Below are positions 47,001-54,317 of a DNA stretch of 64,000 bases, piece by piece (positions within the stretch are counted from its first letter, which is position 1; every line of letters starts with the position of its first letter). Both the position numbers and the translations under genes were made by a program. This DNA comes from Spirosoma aureum (GTDB lineage: Bacteria > Bacteroidota > Bacteroidia > Cytophagales > Spirosomataceae): NCBI RefSeq assembly GCF_011604685.1, contig NZ_CP050063.1:3556501-3620500 (forward strand), in the 5' to 3' direction. The notes under the pieces were generated by a model. The model worked only from the letters and a program-made list of their open reading frames with translations. It was not told the origin of the DNA and did no database searches.

Positions 47001-47086
47001 ATAGTGGTCAGATGGCGGATTGCAAACGGTTGTTGTGCCAGGCTGGGTTGTAATAGAGCAATAAGAATGAAGAATAGCCAGCGCAT
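44000..47086 (-). CDS. Propeller-type sensor histidine kinase (two-component regulator propeller, Y_Y_Y, HisKA_3)
   Basis: 1028 aa from the ATG at 47086; a TTG two codons earlier is possible. A signal peptide leads into periplasmic propeller repeats (WISSQNGLNRFDG, LWVGTEECLNQY, IWIGTTDGG, WLGTDRGLVRFD), a Y_Y_Y domain ending near residue 770, one membrane helix at about 783-802, then the HisKA_3 H-box EEERRRIARDLHDDVGNTLA (His833) and an ATPase domain with N-box ELVQNALKHGG and GIGQKNI. The G1 aspartate-glycine box is poorly conserved (LDNKQLN). Such sensors in Bacteroidota read glycan breakdown products in the periplasm. Partner regulator overlaps its end. Confidence 0.93.
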   Translation of the reverse strand: MRWLFFILIALLQPSLAQQPFAIRHLTTIDGLSQGSCFYIRKDSRGFVWISSQNGLNRFDGTQFTVYRFNDRDSTTIGKGEVRGIVETPSGDLWVGTEECLNQYVRRTNTFRRIYATDRKGKRLPALQEPFFADDSTVWYASNREGIMKLNYRTGRKTNIDPSVKPKFSTTTEWIEHQVDHQSLIYLLPMGFARYNYQTHQLTTFLTGQPTDQPIRTVAAGEPRPERLFQSIHYCHVRGPHYGHYCLAGPQGIFEFDASLTKLIRHHPLRSGISQYRLVSMDEDAQGRWWIGAEGSGVWLYDPDKMSLLREITPGATKANSLLTNQIADVYVDDLGLVWTNGDPFGVDVIFPNAYTIETLPDNPADITDLNNHPIRGLCEDERGGIWIGTTDGGIRYYTPATGSMKAYTAEQGVTTEGNVRQIIRTRKGQILVVNLQGILRYDPKLDRFIQVPNPLCDDPDCRFARGLLELPDGHFVMATYGGLYLFSPDLKPISRIDPEGTYFGSLYFDPVTNLLYTGRRDQDLIVYRYQQGQFAQVYVTLPGHNIMAIYPDSTRHCLWLGTDRGLVRFDPATRKAIHTYTVREGLPDDVIYCLLPDRKGRFWLSTNNGLAKFFPDEGMASSVVSTKGREYNSHAAMISTEGTFYFGGVHGLDHFTPDQLEIYKAKVPVRIVSFQVNDQPFKSDGFVGETGTVNLTHQQNTFSIGLAALDYFSRGKNQFFYHLSGIDRDWVPLPNANQVRYAELSPGNYVFHVRAMDARGQLTPITKLQITIQPPFWQQWWFWLLSLLLIASFIAFLIISYNRQKLARQRRLLTNTLATQEEERRRIARDLHDDVGNTLAAIKGILGIAQERLTVATEMPEVARAYGLLDKASNDLRTITHDLMPIEFEKYALPDVVSQLVDRANRSSKTDFEFILFGDVRRLKPERELVAYRIIAELVQNALKHGGAGLAIVQLGYHTRQLSLLVETPLDNKQLNVVFSDQVSTGIGQKNITYRAEYLHAVLTTDSNAQSYTVMLDIPYDAVGPHH

Positions 47087-47360
47087 AAACAAGTGGAGAA
47101 AGGAGATCTAAATCTAAGCGAGAATAAGGAGTTGTGAAATACCCTGAACCCGGTATTTCGTTAAGAAGTATGCGTTATGATAAAGAATAGCTGTGCGATT
47201 GTCTAACCAGTGTAAAGCTTAGTCTATTCTATATATTCGGAATTGATTCGGTCGTATCTTGCTGCCCTAAACGGACTGATGGTAGTTGATCGGTCCGTTC
47301 TTCCTGTGACCCCAATGAAAATAAGCGGAACGGAACAGTGAAGTTCGTTTTGCAGACTTT

Positions 47361-48119
47361 ATGAAGCAAAATATCGTTAAAACCCGGCTCAAAAATGGCC
47401 AGCCCGTATTGGGCGTTCTCTCGAATAGCACCGACCCTACCGTTGCCGAACTCTGCGGCTTTTCGGGTCTGGATTTTTATATGATCGATGGAGAGCATAG
47501 CCCTGTAACAACGGCACAGGTGCAGGACATTGTTCGGGCCTGTGAACTGAGCGGTATTACGCCTTTAGCCCGTGTGAGGAGCAATGATCCTAAACTGATT
47601 TTGCAGTTTCTGGATTCGGGTGTGATGGGTATCATGATGCCGGGCGTTAAAACAGTTGCAGAAGCTGAAGCATTAGTTCAGGCAGTCAAGTATCCACCGC
47701 TCGGTAAGCGTGGCTTTGGCCCGGCCCGATCGTCAGACTATTTGTTGGGGGCAATGAATCAGGGAGAATACGTGACTTTTTCGAATGAGCAAACACTCGT
47801 TTTGCCCCAGATTGAAGACCGCGAAGCCATTGATAATCTGGACGATCTGTTGACAGTTGAAGGCGTCGATGGATTTGTGATCGGGCCGCGCGATCTGGCG
47901 ATGTCGATGGGGTATTTTGACGGACCCGGCCATGACGAAGTGAAGCGAACCATAGCGGGTGTTGTTGAGAAAATCCGTAAAGCGGGCTTGATCGCTGGCA
48001 CGACCGCTGCTACCGGCGATCAGGCAAAAGCCCTGATTGACCGGGGTGTTTTGTTTTGTCTGAATTCGTTTGCCGGACTGCTGAAATCTGCCGCTGGCGA
48101 ATTTATGAAAGGACGCTAA
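47361..48119 (+). CDS. HpcH/HpaI-type class II aldolase
   Basis: 252 aa. Active-site features of the family: MIDGEHSPVTT (general-base His), LARVRSND (Arg), a divalent-metal pair in PQIEDREA and VIGPRDLAMSMG, and GTTAATGDQA. Members split 4-hydroxy-2-oxo acids such as 2-keto-3-deoxy-sugar acids or 4-hydroxy-2-oxo-heptanedioate into pyruvate and an aldehyde. It is 78 nt before hyuA on the same strand and divergent from the sensor kinase. Natural substrate unknown. Confidence 0.92.
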   Translation: MKQNIVKTRLKNGQPVLGVLSNSTDPTVAELCGFSGLDFYMIDGEHSPVTTAQVQDIVRACELSGITPLARVRSNDPKLILQFLDSGVMGIMMPGVKTVAEAEALVQAVKYPPLGKRGFGPARSSDYLLGAMNQGEYVTFSNEQTLVLPQIEDREAIDNLDDLLTVEGVDGFVIGPRDLAMSMGYFDGPGHDEVKRTIAGVVEKIRKAGLIAGTTAATGDQAKALIDRGVLFCLNSFAGLLKSAAGEFMKGR

Positions 48120-48197
48120 CGAAGAAAAGAGGGTTTGCCGTAACACATCTACTGGAAACGGCAAACCACTTATTGAGACCTGCCTACTGCCTTTCGT

Positions 48198-50294
48198 ATG
48201 TACAAACTTGGTATCGACATCGGCGGAACATTTACTGACCTGGTCCTTCTTAATGAAACGACCGGTGAACTTATTTTTAATAAAACACTGACTACCTACG
48301 ATAATCCTACCAATGGTGTTATTGCTGGTGCAACAGATTTGCTGAGCCGGGCCGGGCTTCAATTTGCCGACATTGGTACGGTCATCCACGGAACCACACT
48401 GGTTACGAACGCTATCATCGAACGGAAAGGTGCGAAAACTGGTCTGATAACCACGCGCGGATTTGAAGACGTTCTCGAAATCGGGCGCGAATACCGCTAT
48501 GATGTATACGACCTTCAGATTACAATGCCAGAGCCGCTGGTGCCGCGTACGTTGCGATTTGGGGTTTCGGAGCGGGTAGATTATCAGGGAAATGTGCTGA
48601 CTCCCTTAATGGAAGACGATGTCGCTCACATTGTCGACGAACTTGTTAGGGGGGGAGTTCAGTCGATTGCGGTCTGTCTGCTCCAGTCGTTTACCAACCC
48701 TGTGCATGAACGGGCGCTGGGCGATTTCATCCGAAAGCACTATCCAGAGATTTATGTCAGTTTGTCGGTGGATATCATGCCCGAACTTCGCGAATACGAG
48801 CGTACATCCACAACGGCAATGAATGCGTACGTGCAGCCGTTGATTGATCAATATCTGGATGCGTTGAGGAGTCAGCTTACTGAAATTGGGTTTTCGGGTA
48901 ACCTTCAGATCATGCTTTCGAACGGTCGGCTGACAACCGTTGAAGTAGCTCGGCAAAAGCCCATTCAACTGCTCGAGTCCGGCCCGGCCGGGGGAGCCAT
49001 GGCGGGTGTGTTTTTTGGGAAACTTACGGGGCATACCGACATCGCTACCTTCGATATGGGAGGAACTACGGCGAAAACATCGTTGATTTTTAATCACCAG
49101 CCTGAACTGACAAACGAGTTTGAAGTAGCTCGTGTACGTCGATTCAAAAAAGGATCTGGATTGCCCGTCCGAATCCCATTGATTGATATGACTGAAATTG
49201 GCGCCGGGGGCAGTAGTATTGCTTACGTAGACAAACTTGGTCTGTTGAAAGTGGGCCCGGAAAGTGCGACGACCGAGTCGGGGCCAGCCTGCTATGGACG
49301 AGGAGGCACACAGCCAACCGTTACCGATTGCGACCTTTTGCTGGGTTATTTAAATGAAGATTATTTTCTTGGCGGCAGCATCCAGTTAGACAAGTCCGCA
49401 GCCCAGCGTGCTGTAGAAGAGCATATAGCCACACCACTTGGCATTAGTGTTCGGGAGGCAGCAATGGGTGTTCACCGAATTGTGAACGAGAACATGGCCA
49501 ATGCGGCCCGCGTTCATATTCTGGAGAAAGGGCATGATCCCCGCAACTACAGTTTATTGGCCTTTGGTGGAGCTGGACCCGTTCATGCCTTCGATGTAGC
49601 ACGGTTGCTGGGGTCGCCGGAGTTGATTATTCCGGTTGGGGCTGGCGTAACGTCGGCGCTTGGTTTTCTGGTATCACCAACTGCTTCCGAACGTGTTCGT
49701 AGTTACGTAAGTCCGATTGCCCGTCTCGATTGGGCACGGCTGAACGATCTGCTTGCCGAAATGGAAGAGGAGGGTTTTCATTTTCTGGAGCAAACAGGCC
49801 ATAAATCAGCTGAAGCTACCGTCACCCGAATGGCCGATATGCGCTATATGGGGCAGGGACATGAGATTTCAGTTAAAGTTCCCAATGGAATACTTTCGAC
49901 CCTGTCAATGGCAGAGCTTGAAGCCAATTTTAGCGAAGAGTATCAACTGCGGTTTGGCATCACAATCGACAATGCCGTTATTGAAGCGGTCACGTGGCGG
50001 GTTATGGTTAGTAGCCTTCCTGTATTCTTTAGCCCAAAGCGAGCAAACATCGAGCAAAAGCGAATTGAAGGCGGTAAAGATTTTTCGGGACTGAAAGGGT
50101 ATCGACAGGTGTATTATAGCGGAGATACTGTTCCCTGTGCCTGTCCGGTTTATGACCGTTACCAGATTCGACCCAATGAATATTTATCCGGTCCGGCTAT
50201 CATAGAAGAAGTAGAGTCGACAGTTGTTATCGGCAATCGAGCGTATGTGCGGATGGATGAACACCGAAATCTGATTATTAGTCTGAAGCGGTAA
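48198..50294 (+). CDS. hyuA: Hydantoinase/oxoprolinase subunit A (HyuA family)
   Basis: 698 aa. N-terminal ATPase motif LGIDIGGTFTDLVLLNE, VIHGTTLVTNAIIERKGAKTGLITTRGFEDVLEIGRE, ELREYERTSTTAMNAYV, LLESGPAGGAMAG, FDMGGTTAKTSLI and GAGGSSIAYVD are all family hallmarks, and the C-terminal hydantoinase A part is complete. With HyuB it forms an ATP-dependent amidohydrolase or carboxylase complex (N-methylhydantoinase, 5-oxoprolinase, acetone or acetophenone carboxylase are known relatives). Which of these is present cannot be settled from sequence. HyuB follows after 85 nt. Confidence 0.95.
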   Translation: MYKLGIDIGGTFTDLVLLNETTGELIFNKTLTTYDNPTNGVIAGATDLLSRAGLQFADIGTVIHGTTLVTNAIIERKGAKTGLITTRGFEDVLEIGREYRYDVYDLQITMPEPLVPRTLRFGVSERVDYQGNVLTPLMEDDVAHIVDELVRGGVQSIAVCLLQSFTNPVHERALGDFIRKHYPEIYVSLSVDIMPELREYERTSTTAMNAYVQPLIDQYLDALRSQLTEIGFSGNLQIMLSNGRLTTVEVARQKPIQLLESGPAGGAMAGVFFGKLTGHTDIATFDMGGTTAKTSLIFNHQPELTNEFEVARVRRFKKGSGLPVRIPLIDMTEIGAGGSSIAYVDKLGLLKVGPESATTESGPACYGRGGTQPTVTDCDLLLGYLNEDYFLGGSIQLDKSAAQRAVEEHIATPLGISVREAAMGVHRIVNENMANAARVHILEKGHDPRNYSLLAFGGAGPVHAFDVARLLGSPELIIPVGAGVTSALGFLVSPTASERVRSYVSPIARLDWARLNDLLAEMEEEGFHFLEQTGHKSAEATVTRMADMRYMGQGHEISVKVPNGILSTLSMAELEANFSEEYQLRFGITIDNAVIEAVTWRVMVSSLPVFFSPKRANIEQKRIEGGKDFSGLKGYRQVYYSGDTVPCACPVYDRYQIRPNEYLSGPAIIEEVESTVVIGNRAYVRMDEHRNLIISLKR

Positions 50295-50379
50295 GCCACT
50301 ATTGATCCACGGATTGTCGATGCTGGTGATGGGTACGGCGTGCTATTTTTTAGAATAGAGTCTTCTAATTATATCAGTA

Positions 50380-52062
50380 ATGCGGCCAACAGATACAGTT
50401 AAAACTTACGATTCCGTTACACTCAGTATTCTATGGGCGCGGCTATTGGCTGTTGTCGATGAAGCGGGTATTACCTTGCAACGAACGGCCTTTTCGACGG
50501 GCACCCGCGAATCGAATGACTTTGCAATTGTGCTCATGGATACCGATGGGAATTCGGTGGCACAGTCAGCTACCAGTGTGCCTGCCTTTATGGGGGTGCT
50601 GCCGATGTTAACCCGAGCCATGTTGTCCGATTATTTTCCGGCCGATACCTGGCAGGCTGGTGATGTTGTTATAACGAATGATCCCTGGCTTTGTGCTGGC
50701 GCCAAAGCTGACGTGGGTTTAGTTACTCCTATTTTTCGGTCGCAAAGCGATTTCGGCGCTATGAAGTTGATCGGTTTCATTGGCTGTATTGCTCACTCTC
50801 CCGATATGGGTGGCATTCTTTGGGGAGCCGGTGCCCGTGATTTATATGAAGAGGGATTGTTAATTCCGCCGACCAAACTGTATGAGGCAGGAAAGCCAAA
50901 TCAGTTATTATTCTCGCTTATTGAGGCTAATGTCCGGGCGGCCCAACAGACCATTGGCGACATTCGGGCGCAGGTTGCTGCGATCGAGCAGGGAATTCGC
51001 TCGCTTATGCGCATGATGGATGAGCATCAAATGGATGATCTGGAAGCCTTGGGTAACCAGGTGATTCGGGCATCGGAACAGGCTATGCGGGAGGCCATCA
51101 GAAAGGCTCCTGATGGAACGTATCATTATTTTTATCCGGCCGATGGTGATGGCCTCGACGAACCTGCCTATATCAATTGTACGGTCACTATTCAGAACGA
51201 TGAGATATGCGTAGATTATGCTGGAACATCAAAAGCACACTCACTGGCGATAAATGCCGTCTTTAATTACGTATATGCTTATACTGCCTATCCGATTAAA
51301 TGCGTATTCAGTCCGGATGTTCCATCTAACGAGGGCTCATTTCGAGCCATCAGGGTTTCGGCCCCAAAAGGCTCCTTGTTAAACGCCCAGCGACCGGTTC
51401 CTTTGGGTGGACGTTATGTGACGGGTAATCTGCTTCATGCTCCCTTATTCGGTGCTCTGGCGCAGGCCGTACCCACCCAGGTACAGGCAGATTGTGGTTC
51501 TGCCTGCTGGAGCATTGTTTTAAACGGCCAGAAAGAAACACTCGTAAAGACAAAAAAGGGGATTGAAAACCGGAAGACAGAATTCGTTGAATACTGTTTC
51601 CTGAATGGGGGCTATGGGGCTCGCCCAAACATGGATGGTATTAACACATTGAGTTTTCCGACCAATGTAGCCAATGTGCCAATTGAAGTGCTGGAACGAA
51701 ATGCACCAGTACTGGTTACCGAAAAATCGTTACGGGCAGGAACTGGCGGGAATGGTCGGTTTAGGGGAGGCTTGGGGCAAACATTCAGCTTTCGCATGGT
51801 AGGTAATGAACCAATCACGATATCGATACTGACCGAAAAACTAAAAACACAGCCACATGGACTTTTGGGTGGCGATGCGGGAAAGGGTGGTGCTCTATAT
51901 AGCACACCAGAGCGATTTTTACCACCCAAAGGCCTGGCCAAATTACGTTTTGGCGAGGAAGTAATCCTACAATTGCCTGGGTCGGGAGGGTATGGCCCGG
52001 CCACTGAACGTGAAGTGTCCGCTATCAAGCGAGATCGGGATTTAGGGTATATTATTGATTAA
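50380..52062 (+). CDS. hyuB: Hydantoinase/oxoprolinase subunit B (HyuB family)
   Basis: 560 aa, full length for HyuB. Motifs include VVDEAGITLQRTAFSTGTRESNDFAIVLMDTDGN, WQAGDVVITNDPW, GFIGCIAHSPDMGGI, SNEGSFRAIRVSAPKGSLLNA and RFRGGLGQ, and the end KLRFGEEVILQLPGSGGYGPA. It is the catalytic partner of the preceding subunit. In the usual carboxylase relatives a third small subunit is present; none is seen here, which favours a hydantoinase or oxoprolinase-type reaction. Confidence 0.95.
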   Translation: MRPTDTVKTYDSVTLSILWARLLAVVDEAGITLQRTAFSTGTRESNDFAIVLMDTDGNSVAQSATSVPAFMGVLPMLTRAMLSDYFPADTWQAGDVVITNDPWLCAGAKADVGLVTPIFRSQSDFGAMKLIGFIGCIAHSPDMGGILWGAGARDLYEEGLLIPPTKLYEAGKPNQLLFSLIEANVRAAQQTIGDIRAQVAAIEQGIRSLMRMMDEHQMDDLEALGNQVIRASEQAMREAIRKAPDGTYHYFYPADGDGLDEPAYINCTVTIQNDEICVDYAGTSKAHSLAINAVFNYVYAYTAYPIKCVFSPDVPSNEGSFRAIRVSAPKGSLLNAQRPVPLGGRYVTGNLLHAPLFGALAQAVPTQVQADCGSACWSIVLNGQKETLVKTKKGIENRKTEFVEYCFLNGGYGARPNMDGINTLSFPTNVANVPIEVLERNAPVLVTEKSLRAGTGGNGRFRGGLGQTFSFRMVGNEPITISILTEKLKTQPHGLLGGDAGKGGALYSTPERFLPPKGLAKLRFGEEVILQLPGSGGYGPATEREVSAIKRDRDLGYIID

Positions 52063-52158
52063 ATAGAAGGAAATTTGTAGTTATTCAATGAAATAAAATA
52101 GTCTAAAACCTTTCAGGTAGCTGGCAGTTATCAGTACAAAGCAAAACTGAATAAACGA

Positions 52159-53355
52159 ATGAATAGAACCGACGAAAAGGCGCAAGCTATGAACCTGCCG
52201 CCGGTCTATAATCATGTTGAAAAACACGGTGCTTTCCCGGAAATTTCTCACGATGAAAACGCCCGTTTCAATTTTCTGACCAATCTCAATCGACATCTTG
52301 ACTCTGTTGTAAAACCAGGCAACAAAGTGGCTTTCGACAAACGCATAAAACCTTGGTTTCAGGAACGAACCGGCCATGATTTTCATACATCGGCAGAGGT
52401 AAAAGAGGCTATGCGGCAAGATACATACTATCAGATGTCGAGCGCATTACGCCGTGCTATGCTGGAAATGACTCAGCAGGCAAGTCGATCTATGGTGCTA
52501 CGCCAAATAGATAGCCTTGCCGATAAAGCCAGCTTTTATAATAACCAGCGCCCCGAAACACTAACCCTGGATCCGGATCTGGAAATACCTCACTACCTGA
52601 AGATAGTAGATTATCACTGTTTGCCTGGAAGTTACTATACCGAATATATTGCAGACGATGTAGCCAATGCAGCTGCTGACGATGCCCGTTTTTTTGTAAC
52701 AACAGCTGGCAAATTTGGTGAACTTTCTGACGGTAGCAGTAAAGCCCTGGTGAACTTTCTGACACACAATTATCCAAAATTCAACCCCCGGCGTATTCTG
52801 GACATTGGGTGTGGTGCAGGTCATAATTTGCTGGCTTTAGCGATGGGATATCCTGATGCTGAGGTAATTGGTATTGATGTCAGTGCGCCAATGCTTCGGT
52901 ATGGACATGCACGTGCGGTTTCGTTGGGAGTCGAAAACGTTCGGTTTATACAAGCGAATGCCGAAACGATTCCGTTTGACAATGACTCTTTTGATTGGGT
53001 TCAGTCGACCATGTTTCTTCACGAAACTTCGACCAGGGCTATAAACAATATTGTCCGGGAAGTTTATCGTGTATTAGTTTCCGGGGGATTAATGCTTCAC
53101 GTTGAGCATGCACAAAATACACCCGATATGTCTTTATTTGAACAGTTTATGCGTGACTGGGATACATTTAATAACAACGAACCATTCTACCGTGTTATGC
53201 ATCAAATGGATAAAACGGAATGGATGAAGTCGGCCGGTTTCCAGTCTGATAACTTATTGCAATTTGGAATTCATATTGTCAATAATAATAACCACCGATT
53301 AACAGGAGATGGCTTTCAGACCCGGCAAAATGTATTTGGTGCCTGGAAAGAATAA
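52159..53355 (+). CDS. SAM-dependent methyltransferase with a novel-looking N-terminal half
   Basis: 398 aa. The C-terminal half is a class I methyltransferase: RILDIGCGAGHN (Asp215-Gly221 region), GIDVSAPML and ANAETIPFDNDSFDWVQSTMFLHE are motifs I, post-I and II/III. The first 200 residues have no motif I know; they are helical with HDENARFNFLTNLNRHL, FDKRIKPWFQERTGHDF and MTQQASRSMV. Such an N-terminus may bind the methyl acceptor or a partner. It is 96 nt after hyuB and 68 nt before the small helical protein, so it likely works in the same pathway. Confidence 0.88.
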   Translation: MNRTDEKAQAMNLPPVYNHVEKHGAFPEISHDENARFNFLTNLNRHLDSVVKPGNKVAFDKRIKPWFQERTGHDFHTSAEVKEAMRQDTYYQMSSALRRAMLEMTQQASRSMVLRQIDSLADKASFYNNQRPETLTLDPDLEIPHYLKIVDYHCLPGSYYTEYIADDVANAAADDARFFVTTAGKFGELSDGSSKALVNFLTHNYPKFNPRRILDIGCGAGHNLLALAMGYPDAEVIGIDVSAPMLRYGHARAVSLGVENVRFIQANAETIPFDNDSFDWVQSTMFLHETSTRAINNIVREVYRVLVSGGLMLHVEHAQNTPDMSLFEQFMRDWDTFNNNEPFYRVMHQMDKTEWMKSAGFQSDNLLQFGIHIVNNNNHRLTGDGFQTRQNVFGAWKE

Positions 53356-53423
53356 ATCCCATGAGTTGGTTTCGGTTTTTATTTTGAATGCATTTTTTAA
53401 AACAGAAATCATAAACTGTCATT

Positions 53424-53783
53424 ATGATTAATGATATTCTTCTTTCGAATAATAAAGCGAAAGGCCATAGACCTTATTTTTTTAGTGATGAAACAATCGA
53501 ACGAGTGCTAAATATTACGATGGCAGTAGCGGGAGAATTAGCCGTTACGCGCGAACGTTTAGATACCTTGGAACGATTGTTGCAACTGAAACAGGTAGTA
53601 ACCGATGACGAAATAGAATGCTTTATTCCAAACCCCGAACAGGCACAAAAACGGCAGCGCTGGCATGCCGATTACATTGCCCGCATCCTTCGTATCGTAC
53701 AACAAGAACTCGAAGCCATCCAACAACCGGATGAAAACAACCGAAATATGGAAGAAATCCTAGAAGAATTGGGAAGAAGCTAG
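53424..53783 (+). CDS. Small helical protein of unknown function
   Basis: 119 aa, no signal peptide. Two or three long amphipathic helices: NITMAVAGELAVTRERLDTLERLLQLKQVV and HADYIARILRIVQQELEAI, linked by an acidic turn. Its size and form recall small coiled-coil partner subunits. It is the last gene of the aldolase-hydantoinase-methyltransferase group. A helper of one of those enzymes is a fair guess, but I recognise no family. Confidence 0.7.
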   Translation: MINDILLSNNKAKGHRPYFFSDETIERVLNITMAVAGELAVTRERLDTLERLLQLKQVVTDDEIECFIPNPEQAQKRQRWHADYIARILRIVQQELEAIQQPDENNRNMEEILEELGRS

Positions 53784-54317
53784 GAAAATGAAAGTTATAT
53801 GAAACCTTTTGTTGGGGATTTAGCAGTTAATACCTATAATTGACCGGTCAAACAATATCCGCTGTTATAAAAAAGAACAGCTATATTTCAACAAAGGATC
53901 ATAGTTGAACTGGTTAACAGAAAAAGGCTGACCAGCTATGTCTTTTAGCAGACCACTCCACACTAATTTATAAATATTATTCCAACGGATAGTGCCTCTA
54001 GGGAATCTTAAAGCAATAGGCTGACTAGAAGACTTTTGGGTGATTGCAGCTTACCATTGGAACCAATTCTTTGTAAAAAAACAGTCTTGTAGAGCAAATT
54101 TGACCGTCTTTGTGCTAAAGTTATAATAGCTTTGTGTGGCAAAAGAAACATTAGTCCGTCTAATAGCCATTTAAAGAATTATAGCGTTTAAGCACTTAAC
54201 TGAAAAGTAGCAAAAACTACTTGACAAGTGGTTTGACCGTTCCATAAGTTTCTTTAACGGCTTTTGGGAGAATTAAAGTTTAGTTTGAAACATTGCGTCA
54301 AAATTAATTACGTACCT
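53784..54317. other. Intergenic region before the outer-membrane protein gene
   Basis: 534 nt, AT-rich, no supported gene. TTGACCGGTCAA, a perfect 12-bp palindrome, is at 53840-53851. TAGCTTTG at 54127-54134 fits the -7 element, with TTTG at 54099 and 54109, neither at the ideal 19-nt spacing. A further palindrome ACTTGACAAGT lies near 54218-54228. Confidence 0.4.
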
